NCBI GenBank assembly: GCA_003993805.1
Contig: RSEF01000002.1
Coordinates: forward strand, 95,393,515-95,457,514
DNA length: 64,000 nt
From: Himantopus leucocephalus
Lineage: Eukaryota; Chordata; Aves; Charadriiformes; Recurvirostridae
Reading direction: 5' to 3'
Positions 1 through 11,300 of the stretch are shown piece after piece. The notes below the pieces were generated by a model. It had not been told where the DNA came from and made no database searches. It saw only the letters and a program-made list of their open reading frames with translations. Both the position numbers and the translations under genes were made by a program. The number at the start of each line of letters is the position of its first letter. Within the stretch, counting starts at the first letter, position 1.

Positions 1-197
1 CTGGGAGCTTGATACGGTTTTGTATATATTTCATTATTTCATTATTTTATTTTTTAATTATTTTATCAATTTATTAATATTTTCTTTAAAGTAATTTAGT
101 TTTTTTTCTAAACTTAGAAGCCTCTCCTTGGAGAGAGACAGGTGGGGGACACCATCTGTCATTCGTTTTAGTGGCCAGTCCGGCCCAAAACAAGACA
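1..197 (+). mobile_element. LTR of an endogenous retrovirus, 3' portion, cut by the window edge
   Basis: The sequence from 1 to 197 matches, with moderate divergence, the last third of the complete LTR at 61425-62160 read on the minus strand. Shared blocks include gggagctygat, gtttgtatatatt, the AT-rich stretch with attaatatt, and the end cagtcc...gaca. The sense strand is plus and the LTR ends with gaca at 194-197. The following bases ctatt (198-202) would be the target-site duplication, but the other copy is outside the window. An open frame on the minus strand here (58-246) is antisense to the LTR and has no recognisable product. Confidence 0.8.
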
Positions 198-1773
198 CTA
201 TTTTATGATAAAATGAATTAGCAGGTATGCATCTCTTGCTGCTCACAGAATAATATCTAACTTTAGAGGGGTCAGTTGAGGTAAGATGAACCCTGCTTTT
301 ACACTGGGCTTATTAACACATGCTTCGCACAAGAAGCATGCATGAGGCATGGGGATTTTCCCCCTCCATATAAAATTGCAGTTCTGTCTGCCAGGGAGTA
401 CCAGTTTTGTATGAATTTATCACCTAGAGTCATTTCCCCTCACAGAGCTTGAAGAGAAGAAACCTGGCTCAGCTTGTGGGGAAACATAAGCTTTCTTTCA
501 TGCTTAGGTACGTCTTACCTGCTCCTGGGCACAATCACTTCAAAGCCTTCCTAGCACTGAATGTTGTGGTATGTATCTCACAACAGCAGTCTGCACATTA
601 AAAATAGAATTTAACCCCAAAGGGGCCTGAATACTGCTACAACATATTTCAGCAGCTTCTGTAGTGGGCTTCTGTAATACAGCTATGGTAACTGCAACAC
701 TTTAACAAAGGTTAAAATCTTTTCACATTAAATGTGGGATTACTTTGATTTTATAAACAGTTTGATTTAGTGGGAGGTTAATAAGGGGTGGAAATTATTT
801 GTTTGGGTATCATTTAATGCTCAAGATTGTGCCTCTGAATTACAGATGTCATAAGCCAAACCACGTTTAAAAATACAGATGTTTTGTTGACCATTTAACA
901 GTGTTTGCCTTAATTCCCCAGCCTCTTTTTGCATTAAGAAAAAAAAGAATAAACTATGATCAAATCAGCTGAGAAGCCGTATTTTAAATGCAGGTGATTT
1001 GTCACTGGATTTGACCCCAATTTTCACTCAGATGTGAGACAATGATATACACCAGCAAGTTTTCATAGGGAAAGTTATACCATTATTGACACTCATTAAA
1101 TCACTTCCCGGTATGGTACAAAGCAGAGTCACATTCTAGGTCATGTGTGGGCCATACACCTATTTCATCATGCATTATTTAAAAAAAAAAGTCACAGCTA
1201 AGGTGATGATATTATTAACTTGGTAAAAAAGCAATTAAAATCTTCAAAGAGTGAACTTTCAAATACTGCAGCAACACTTAAATGTCATATTTCTGTTGCA
1301 AATGTATTTTTAATGATAACATTTCTTTGTAATGTAAATCAGCCTCCTCTCAATTATAACATGTTAATCAAGTTATTTCTCAATTGCTGCATACCCATCA
1401 ATGCCTACAAGTCCATCACATGTCATTCTGTAAAAGCATACTAATTACTTGATTATATTTTAGTCAACTTTTGCAAATCCAACTATTTTCTTCAGGATTG
1501 CACATAAGACTGCATATTATGTGCAGATTTGTCTGTTGGGAGAGGAGAGCAGAAGACACATTTGCATCCTGTAACTTCAGCCTAATTGAAAATCCTTCAA
1601 ATTACCTTAGCATGCAGGACTTGAGCCTAGAAATTGGAGAAAAGGAAAAATGGGTACCCATATACTGCCTCCTAATATCTCATGCACATTTTATTCCTGG
1701 TTGACATGTCCGACAGGGATAAGGAAAAACACAAGGCTGAGATGAATATTTAAGAATGATTCAAAGCGTATAC
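198..1773. other. No gene seen (inferred MOCOS intron)
   Basis: I read this stretch on the minus strand for the next MOCOS exon, which should encode the block around the conserved LLYDRSW-type motif, and did not find it. The DNA is AT-rich with no CR1 or LTR signature after 197. It is probably intron sequence. Confidence 0.5.
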
Positions 1774-2220
1774 CTCAAATGCAGAGCAGGATTTGATCGG
1801 GTAGAGGTAAATGTTGGTGACAGTGATGGGTTTGCCACCTCTTCTACATGTTGGTACTGCAGTCTCAGAAACAGCTGCCCTTATGCTTTCTGTCTCAGCC
1901 TCTGGTGGCTGCCAGTTGACAGTCGTCTGTGTCACAGATGAATGATTCCTGAGTTCTCTGTCTGAGATGTGAGGTATTGGGGACAATTTATCTGCATTGT
2001 TAAAGGAAAGGTGGTCATCTGGGACAGACTCTGTCGCCAGCTTTGTAACAGAGGACTGGAAGGGAATCTCAGTGTCCGACTTGGAGAGTCTGGTGGCTAT
2101 GATGAATTTCAAAAAAGTCTGTGCATCTTCGAAAGAAGACATGTAGCCAAAGGATATTCTCACAGAACCAGTGGGACGTCCATCAACTAGGTCTATATCA
2201 TCTCCACAGACATGGCCAGC
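1774..2220 (-). CDS. MOCOS: MOCOS exon: end of desulfurase domain, linker, and start of MOSC N-terminal domain
   Basis: This 447-bp exon (149 codons, phase 0 at both ends) starts AGHVCGDDIDLVDGRPTGS. Next comes VRISFGYMSSFEDAQTFLKF (residues 20-39), the conserved end of the desulfurase domain. Residues about 45-130 are a polar, Ser/Thr/Pro-rich linker, which is poorly conserved in the family. Residues 134-149, VTNIYLYPIKSCSAFE, open the MOSC N-terminal beta-barrel domain, which binds the molybdenum cofactor. The acceptor is a pyrimidine tract ending in aactag at 2221, and the donor is GAG|gtatac at 1774/1773. The following residue in other MOCOS proteins is usually Val or Thr, supplied by the next exon. 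That exon was not found between 198 and 1773, so it should lie left of the window. Confidence 0.95.
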
Positions 2221-2845
2221 CTAGTTTGAAATAGGAAGAAAACGAGAAAGCTATTATGACAGACTTTGCTTTATTTCCCTCTAATTTTACTTAGTTATTC
2301 ACAAGTGTCTTAATTCTAACCTGAAAAATTGTTTTCAAAAATACAAAGTTAACTCATGAATACAAAGAGAAAATGGAGAAAAAAACCCCAACTACTTATT
2401 ACTTACTCAAGCTGGGAAGAAGATCATTTTGAGACACTTGTCTTATTCTAGGCAACAGATACTTCTCAAAAACATGCCAAGAATCAGAAGAAGCTTTTAT
2501 GTCCCAGGATGGCCTGTTAGCTAGGCCAGTCTCCAGGTATATTCCAGTCTCATCTGCATAGTTCACTGGGATTTAAACTGGGATATTACATTCAGATAAG
2601 TGAAGAAACCATGAGACTGCTGATTTTTCTGGGGCAGTTTTCTTGATATTTGCTGTCAGAACACTTTTATACTATCAGTAGTTTATTCATGGCTTCTGTT
2701 AAATAGTCCAATGGATAGCTATAAAGCTGAGAACTGGTCTGGGATATTAGCAAAGCAGAAACTTGAATCTAGAGCTCCAACACCCAAACTGACTTCCCTC
2801 TCATTGGGATATGCAGTAAATGTGTCTTGCTGATCCAGTCAACAC

Positions 2846-3373
2846 ATTGAGGGAGGTGATTCTGCCCCTCTACTCCTCTCTTGTGAGACCCCACCTGGAG
2901 TNTGAGTCCAGAGGAGGGCCACGAAGATGATCAGAGGGCTGGAGCACCTCTCCTACAAAGACAGGCTGAGAGAGTTGGGGTTGTTCAGCCTGGAGAAGAG
3001 AAGGCTCCAGGGACACCTTGTAGCAAGTTTCCAGTATCTGAAGAGGGCCCACAAGAAAGCTGGAGAGGGACTTATTACAAGGCATGTAGTGATAGGACGA
3101 GGGGGAATGTCTTTAAATTGGAAGAGGGGAGATTTAGATTAGATATTAGGAAGAAACTTTTTCACTCTGAGGGTGATGAGACACTGGAATAGGTTGCCCA
3201 GGGAAGTTGTGGAAGCCCCATCCCTGGAAGTATTCAAGGCCAGGCTGGATGGGGCTTTGAGTAACCTGGTCTAGTTGGAGGTGTCCCTGCCCATGGCAGT
3301 GGGGTTGGAACTAGATGATCTTTAAGGTTCCTGCCAACCCAAACCATTCTATGATTCTATGATTCTACGATTG
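2846..3373 (+). mobile_element. CR1 LINE, 5'-truncated 3' end
   Basis: This is the end of the CR1 ORF2 region and the 3' UTR. It starts near gaggtgattctgcccctcta, includes gaggccacgaagatgatcag-like and gttcagcctggagaagagaa text, and passes through gttgcccagggaagttgtgg. It ends in the diagnostic octamer tail attctatgattctatgattc. It lies inside the 3468-bp MOCOS intron, antisense to the gene. A single N at 2902 replaces an expected stretch of about 60 bases between cctggagt and gagtccag, so that N is a collapsed gap. The open frames at 2870-3142 are only remnants of this element. Confidence 0.95.
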
Positions 3374-5688
3374 TTTTCAGGATGCTGGGAAGTAGCCTTC
3401 CTTTCCCCTAGCACTTCCTCCTTTGAAGAGCATAGGTTGCACTCATGAAAAATCTTTGTTGAAAAAGGCTTCAAATACCCCGCTAGTGGCCTCTACATAG
3501 ATACCTCTCCATCTGATATGTCTTTCATACAGCACTCTCTGGAAAACTCTCTTAGAGCAGAAGTTTCTCCTTCAGCAAGTGGGTCAGTGAATGCTGCCAC
3601 TTACCCCTAGCGAGATAAGCTTGAGACCCTCTTTGCTCAGCCATCTAACATTAGCTCACCAATGGACACAAGACTTAGTCCTAAGTCAGCATCCTTATTC
3701 CTGTAAGTGCAGTAGCTTTTTTTTTCCCCTCAGAATTTCATTTATTTACACATTTCTGTTACATAAAAATGGAAGTGTGAATAGATTATTTACAGGAGGG
3801 CTTTATAAAGTAAGAAATGTCGCAGTTCAATGAACACAAATGCCATTTATGCAAGGAGAAATAAAAAACCCCAAACCCTCTATGTCAAAGCATGCAATAC
3901 AGTAGTAAATCTTTTAATGCAGTTTGATGTAGTTTTTATCCTTGACAATACAGCAGAAGCAACATTTGCAAAATTAGGTTGCATCCGTTAATATACATGT
4001 AACCCTTCTGCCAAGTATTGATTGATTGACTGAGGAGAGAGGTTCCTGCTGTGTAAATAAGTAAATGAGTTCCTACCTAACATCCTAAGAAAACTAACCA
4101 CATTTCTCCAGGGACCCTTGGAGGACAGGAAGTCCTCCCTCGCAAGCAGTTTGAACACAGAAAACTGCATTGGGGAAGGAAGAATACAGTCAGTACCCTG
4201 GGAAAAGGCAAATCCAAAGTTTATGTGCAAGTAACTTGATAAAATTTGGCTTCCCCTCCACAGTAATGTTGTCAATAAATCAACTAGATCCTTCTCAAAG
4301 GACTGATTAGAATGTCCCAAAATAATGACTGCTTGACTCCATCACCTCATCATACCACTTTTGGCAGATTAAGTGTCACTTTATAACTTTGGGTTTTGCC
4401 TATCCCTGTTTGAATCTTCAGCTTTTTTAACATGATACAGACCTGTAAGAGGCCACCCTACTCCTTAGCAAAATCCTCCTTATATAATGAGATCCAACAG
4501 CATTGCAGCTGGTCATTTGGCATTTTGCACTTCAGCGGAAGGGTAGACCTTTTTTTCCTTTCTTAAGAGTATCCTGGGGAACCTGCTCTCCCTCGAAAAT
4601 TCAAGCATCACTCACTTGCTCTTAGGCAGATTATGCATGAGGAGACTATGGACATGGACCTTTCCATGGTAAATCAAAGCACCATTTTGCCAAGGAAGGT
4701 ATTAAAGAGCTCTCCCCCTTTAAGAACTTGTGCTACCAGTCTTGCATAGAAATGTGTTTGCAAAAGTTATCTAAATGTCTCTGTGAAATTATAATGGAAC
4801 TATAATGTAAACACAGCCATTATAGTTTTTATCTTTTGAAGAACACCATTAATAAAATTTTGGATAGTTCTGTATTAATTTATTGTAATTTCAAACTCTA
4901 ACAAATATGTAGACATGAAGCCTCCCCCACTTCATTGTAATATATCCTGCCACACATCTTTTAATGACAATTTGTGGAAAATATTAGTCATCTGGAAAGC
5001 AGTCTTTATTTTCTTGTTCTAACAGTCTAACACACCAGTTATCTAGGTAGATGTCATCTAAATTTACTTCACTCTCTCAGATTCACTGTGTAATCTCATT
5101 TATTGTTGCTTGTCCAACCTGTGTATGCCTTTTAAACTGTAGCATCCAACAGCAATAGGTCAATAATACTTGAACATTATTAAGTACAATTAAGGATACT
5201 TAAGGAACAATAGGAAATGAATTGTCCAGGAACTTTTGTTCTGCAGAAAGTCTGGATTTCATGTAATTCCAAAGCAGAACAAGAAGCCACAATTTCATAT
5301 TTTCCAATGAAATAAAAACAAGCAACACATACTGCTTTGGGTCCATCAAATTATTTTGTTTCAACACCTCATTTCAATGGACTGAAGTTCAGTTCATTTA
5401 TTTCTTTAACATAGCAACTGAGCTGACATGTCAGAGAAAGCAAATCAAATTTACCTTCATTCTTAAAGTTGTGGAGACTCAAAACCACAGGACATGATAC
5501 ACCTACCTTATGCCTTAACTGCTCAGGCTTGGGTCTTTTTTTTGATACAGAGCTAGATTTTCTTCTCCCCTTCAAACCTCCCATCCTTAAGGAAATTCAA
5601 ATCTGATAGCCAGAAGATGTCTCCTGGGTCACAGAATCCTGGTATTTTCCATGAGCAATGTGTCATGTAATCTCATTCAGAAACTAAC

Positions 5689-5805
5689 CTGCAGGTTTCT
5701 TTGGATGTCCTCATTGCTTATACCCAAATGCATCTGGCAGGCTCCTGTGTTACAGAAGCATCCTGTACGGACATGTATGTTGTACAGACTGGCCATCTTG
5801 TCCAC
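5689..5805 (-). CDS. MOCOS: MOCOS exon carrying the catalytic cysteine motif
   Basis: This 117-bp exon (39 codons, phase 0 at both ends) begins VDKMASLYNIHVRTG, continues through CFCNTGACQMHLGIS and ends NEDIQRNLQ. The block RTGCFCNTGAC is the signature of MOCOS/ABA3-type cysteine desulfurases. It holds the cysteine that carries the persulfide (Cys430 in Arabidopsis ABA3, from family knowledge). Both cysteines of the GCFC motif and the cysteine of GACQ are present, so the active site is not disrupted. The minus-strand acceptor is a pyrimidine-rich stretch ending in ggaag|GTG at 5805, and the donor is CTGCAG|gttagt at 5689/5688. The exon is too short for a simple ORF scan and was found by reading the reverse complement between the two flanking exons. 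Confidence 0.95.
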
Positions 5806-6702
5806 CTTCCCGATTCAGCATAAGACAGAGGAGAACGGAAAACAGACATTTTAAAGTTGTGGTAAACAAGATACAATGTTTTAAAGGTACACTTCAATTG
5901 GAGGTAAATGATTTCTCTAAATTATTTACAACTCATTGTAGCTTTTAGCATTCCCACACATTTAGGATTTTTCAGCTGAAAGAAAACAGTGATGGAAGAA
6001 ATGTGTACTTAATGTGTGCAAATGTGTGCAGAGTGTACTCAACACACACACAACACACAGAGAGCATATCAGTTCAGGTCCTGATCCTGTTAATGATGGT
6101 ACATATGCTTAATTTTAAACCTGCGAACAGCTTTATTCACATCAGTAATGCTAATTACAGGCCTGCAGTCAAGTGTCATTCAGTGTCTCGACAGACTGGT
6201 CACCTACAACTGCATCTGCAGAGACTGAAGAGAGGCCTGGGGCACCTCTTCAGTTAGCTGAAGGAAACCTTGCTATCCAAGGATCTGAAACTGCAAGTCT
6301 TCACTACAGAAACCGACTGTTTCTGCGGGCTTTTGGCACTACAAGTGCCCCCCAGTAAGCAATAACAACTGACAGGGCAGGGACTAAACTGGAATACCTC
6401 CTTGAGTCTTCCACATACGACCACCCAGTTCACCAGCTCCCTGGTGGACTTTTTCCTCATGCTGTGCTGTTCCGTGTCACACCATTTTCTTACTGTCCAC
6501 CAAATAATGAATTGGCAGAAATACAATACTTGATGACAAACTGGCATGAATAAATTATGTGAAGGAATGAAAAATATGTGCAAAGAGAACAGAAGCACAT
6601 ATCTGTATGTGCCTTGGAAGGAGATGCATATATGCATGCACTGGGAGGATGGCATTGGCAAGACAGCACTGCAGAGAAGAGATATGGATTGTTAGGGTTT
6701 CA

Positions 6703-6789
6703 TAGCACAGCTAAGAAACAATGGAAGCACACCATGGGGATCCTCTTAGCACAGCTAAGAAACCATGGAAGCAGACTGGAGGGATCTGA
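6703..6789. repeat. Diverged 44-bp tandem duplication
   Basis: Unit 1 (6703-6746) and unit 2 (6747-6789) both begin tagcacagctaagaaac, then share atggaagca and ggatc near the end. The copies differ at several positions, so this is an old local duplication rather than an assembly join; there is no N between them. Confidence 0.75.
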
Positions 6790-8300
6790 AGACGCTTTAT
6801 GTTGATTTCAAAAAGCAACAACAGCAGCTGGTAAGGTTAGCTGAGCAGGTATAGCCACTTGTTTCTTTGACAATAAATGATGAGCATTCCTGGTCAGGAC
6901 TGGGAGAAAGGAGAGTCAGATGGTCAGAATGGTAGCATGAAACCTGGCATACCCTATCTCTACCACAGACTTCCAGAACAACCTTGTACAAGCTGCACTA
7001 ACCTCTCTGTGCTTTTGCTCCTCCTCTTCTGCAAAATGGAGAGCTGAGAGCTCTGAGAAGGACTCTGCTATGTCAGTGACACGATCCTCCCCGCAAGGAG
7101 CTCAGGCTCAGCCACATGCAGTGCTACAGCTCAGCCTAAAGGTGCAGGAATGGAAGTGTTGACCATCTCAAACTAACCACTTTCCTAACGGTGAGCTCAT
7201 GCTTTATCTGCCTGAGGTATTGATGTAAACATCCAACCTAGCTTTTCTAGATGGCGTAATCTCTACTGGTTTTTATTTTTTTTCAATATAAATTCTCTTT
7301 GTATAGGATAATAGCCCAATATATGTAGCAAATACTGTCCAGTATAATTCAGCCTATCTTCAGTCTCCTATCTTCTGACATCATCAGTCTTCTGATGTCA
7401 GGCTATCTTCTGACATCTCTTGAGTTTCACTATGTGAGATACCAAGCACCTTTAACTTTACTATCCCAACAGCTTGAAAAACCATCCCCTCTGTTAGAAC
7501 TTACTCCAGGCTGAAATAATTCAACCTAACTAGTGTTTAGTTCTGCTAATAGCAGTTCAAACAGCATTTATTTTTGTTTTTTTTTCATGTGTGGGGCACA
7601 AGGTACTCCACACAAAATTGTGTTATATATAGAGAAGAAACCCTATATTGTTATAGTGCACAAGTTCTCAAGTTCACACTTAAATATGTTCTGCCCCACC
7701 ATTTCAGTTCAAAATGGTTCAGTTCTCAAATGGAGATACAATCAAAACAACTTCATATGTCCTGACTTGGAAAGCAGCGAATAGAACCAGTCCTGAGATC
7801 CCTATTCCTGATTAATGCCTTGGGGTATATCCTGTGTTCAAAGCATGTTTCTCAAATCGAAGCTACAGTAAAAGGCATCTGTTGAGAAAGACTGTTGTGG
7901 TGTCATTAGCTTTGTTTTGTCAGAAGACTTCAATCTGGGAACAGTGACATTTTTTTGACTTCTTTTTTCACTTAGATGAGAAAAGTTGTCATCCTGGAAT
8001 AACACCGTTTGTCATGGTGCTAGTGACTCGTGGGTGGATCTATCGTTCTGTTAATGATGACAAGCAAGGCAAAAATCATGACAGATACTTCACTGCTGAA
8101 TTCGCACAGTGTTTGGGCTTATTTCCTCAGCACACAAAAAGCTTTAAAATATATAATATTGTTATTATTTTTGAAGAAACATTGCTGGGGCAACCTTGCT
8201 TATAAAAGTGTATGCAGTGTAACGAAGTTTCCATGACCCAACTTCAAGGAATTGCTAACAAGAATTTTTTAGAAATCTTTTTCATTTTGTTAAATAAATT

Positions 8301-8326
8301 ATTACTGTTCTTTAATGAACAGTAAT
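8301..8326. repeat. Short inverted repeat (10-bp arms)
   Basis: The arms attactgttc (8301-8310) and gaacagtaat (8317-8326) are perfect reverse complements with a 6-nt loop. It lies in a MOCOS intron. No flanking T-run or gene suggests a function. Confidence 0.7.
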
Positions 8327-11300
8327 TTCATTCTAGCGTTGTGACGCGATACCCCTCTCCAATAACACTTTTAATTGTGATATATATTAATCTATATAGT
8401 AGAAAAAGAGCATTGATACATAAAAATGTATGAACAGTAGAGGAATATAGGGAATTGTGATTCAGGAGAATGGAGATAAGTGAATCATAGCTTTAGTATT
8501 AATCGAACTCCGTTATCACCAATGTGATAACACACACAGGTGCCCCGCAGATCTTAGGAATCTAACGCACGCTTTTCATTGCAAACAATGATACCATGTA
8601 AAGAATCAGTAAAAGTCGCACTGCCAATCTATCTGTCCCTTAAACGCATGCTTGACTTTCCCTTGGACATATGCTTTGATTTCTTCTTGTTTAGTTTCAC
8701 CCTAGAAATATGCTACTTGGGGAGTTAATTTAATCACTCTCTGCAGTGTTACCACACAGCAAAACAAATAGAACATAAAACATCTGTTACAGTTATTTCG
8801 ATGAAGAAAAGCTTATTTAAATAAAGCACATCTTTAAAATTGCCATAAGGAGCAATAATGGGTATTGAGCTCAGGGTTATGAAATACAGAACGCCGCTTG
8901 CAGCTCTGTCTGTAACAGCAGCAGCTGACTTTTGGGAGGCAGGAATATGTTCATCAATGAAGGCACAGAAGCATGAATGGTACTAATGGTAAGTACACAG
9001 CTTAATGTACTCAGATTGTCAGTTTTGGTGACTCCCTGGATCTGATATTTGGAACTATTGTGCCTTGGTCTTTCAGAGCTTAAAGACCACAATTAAACTG
9101 CAAAACACATGCAGAAATCTTGCAGTATTTTTACTCAGTAAGTGAGGACATGGAAATTAAGCCATCATGACATCTTGGAGTCCCTTCTGTGCCTCAGAGC
9201 CCCTTGGCATTCATTATTTTTTCTGAAGCTCTTTACTGTGGGCCAAGCCCTGTAGGTTGCTTCACAGCCCAACACTTCTGATGTCAAATTGTCTTGACTT
9301 TTGACAAGCAAAAGGTGCTTTTCACACTTCTAGGCTGTGGTCTTCAAGTTTAATAAACACACATGAATGAAGTTCATCTAAATCAATTTTTTAAATAGTT
9401 CTTTTTTTTTTTTTCCAGGGATAATTTCTATCTTAAGCACAGCTGTCTTCCTCTGAGAGCCTTCCTTTAGTGTTGACAGATTGATCAAATGCTCATATTT
9501 AGGGTTTTTTTCATAGCGTTCTATCTGATAAATACTACTACTTTTTTTTTTAATATAAAAAAATATTGAGTTGGAGAGTTTTTTTTCCTTGCTTTTACTG
9601 CATTACCCTACAATAGTCCCCTCTTGGATATCTGGTATTTTAGTTGACACTCAGCAGCTGGACAGCTCGGAAAAGAAGTGAGATTCTGGTGTGTTCTGAT
9701 TTCCCATTCTCTCTCAGACAGCTGCACCGGTGACTTCTCTGCCTGTGCTAAATGACTGGTGTCTGCTATCCATTCACTTCAGGGCCTCTGTGGCCGTCAG
9801 CTGAAAGGTGTAAGGTTTTCTCTGCCTTCAGGCTCCACTGAAAGACATCTGAGAATGATGCTTACTGTAGGTAGATACATACTAAGTTGTAGTAAAGATA
9901 TACAAATAGCATGTAATTTTGTGTTATTTCTAATCAACTAAGATTTTCACAAAGAATAATGTATTCTTTGGGAACCCCTGCTGAAGTCATTCCCAGAGGA
10001 TCCAATTCTGTTGCTCTTATTCAAGAAAGTACTTCTTATTTGTGCAAGTTATTTTACTGAGTATCACAAGAATTATTCACATGAATAAAGTTAATTTTTA
10101 TAATAGATCATGAAGTGTCCCAAAAAACCCAAAATCATATAAGTCAATACTGGTGGGTACTGTCCTTTGGGAACTGGGACTGGGACTTCTCATTCTAATT
10201 TCTGCAATGCCCAAATTTCAGAGCAGTTTTTCTGTCTGATGGATTTGCTCATTACACGAATTTCAATGCACACCACTGATGGCTGGTTATAAAACTGGCT
10301 TCATGACACCATTCTCCACATCTACTGGTAAATTAATTCACTGATTCATGGCATGGAATTGGAAAGAAAGTAAGCTAGCTCTTTCTGTCATCCAGCATTT
10401 GACTGTGAAATGTTGTTGCTGATGCAAATGCATACTTAATCTTGTTTAATACAATTTAATAAGAAGTAGGTCAGGAGAAAAAAAAAATATCAGTACTTGT
10501 TTCCAAATCATTTAGTAGGGGGGAAAAAAGCATTTCAGCTGAGTTACCGTATACTTAAACTGGTTTAACTGGATGGTTTCCTGCAAAAGTGGCATTTTTT
10601 CCCATCCCAGCAAAAGAATTTGTGTGGGCAGGTTTCCACACTATTGATGAATCTGATCCTCTCCTTATTGTGTCTCTAGTTGTTGACAATGGTTTAAACT
10701 AAGTGGAAAGTGGATGTAAATCTGTCTTCATTCTACATCCATTCATCACTCACTCTGACCAAAAACCCTTTGGTAGAAGGCAGTGAAGTACTAGACAGAG
10801 ATACTGAAATTTACTGAAATTCCTGATAGTGGAAATGCTAGCTTATCAGAATCTTTGCACTCAATGTGATAATTTTTTCTGCTGGTTTCAAAGACAGTCA
10901 AATATAAGGTAAGACTGGATGGGAGAGAAGCAGGCTGGAAACATCAGGATAATTCAGAATATGTGGGTTGCCCTTATGCAGGAATTCTCACTTAGAAGAT
11001 GCCATATACGTAACAAACTGCAGGTCCTCCATGCTTAAAGGAGTACAATAATTTTACATTTCTGCAATCCAGAAGCCAGAAGAAGCTTTGGGGATGGGGT
11101 GGCTACAAGGAAGAAATGAAACACAGTCTTGATTGTTAATGGATGACCTCTCATTTTTTCAACTGCTTTTTTCTTCTCTGTAGTACATGCAGTGAATTAG
11201 GGTATAGACTTATTTGGATCGTATATAAACTTCATGAGTCCAAGATCCAGTTACCTGAAACTGAACAGGCTGATGAGTAGGCTAAATACCTTGGTGTTCT

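Noticed and set aside
58..246. 62-aa minus-strand open frame resembling a coiled coil
   Set aside because: Most of it is antisense to an ERV LTR that matches 61425-61630, so the apparent heptads are accidental.
7375..7401. Inverted repeat ctgacatca / tgatgtcag
   Set aside because: The arms are only 9 bp, within a locally repetitive stretch (several cttctgacatc copies); not distinctive enough.
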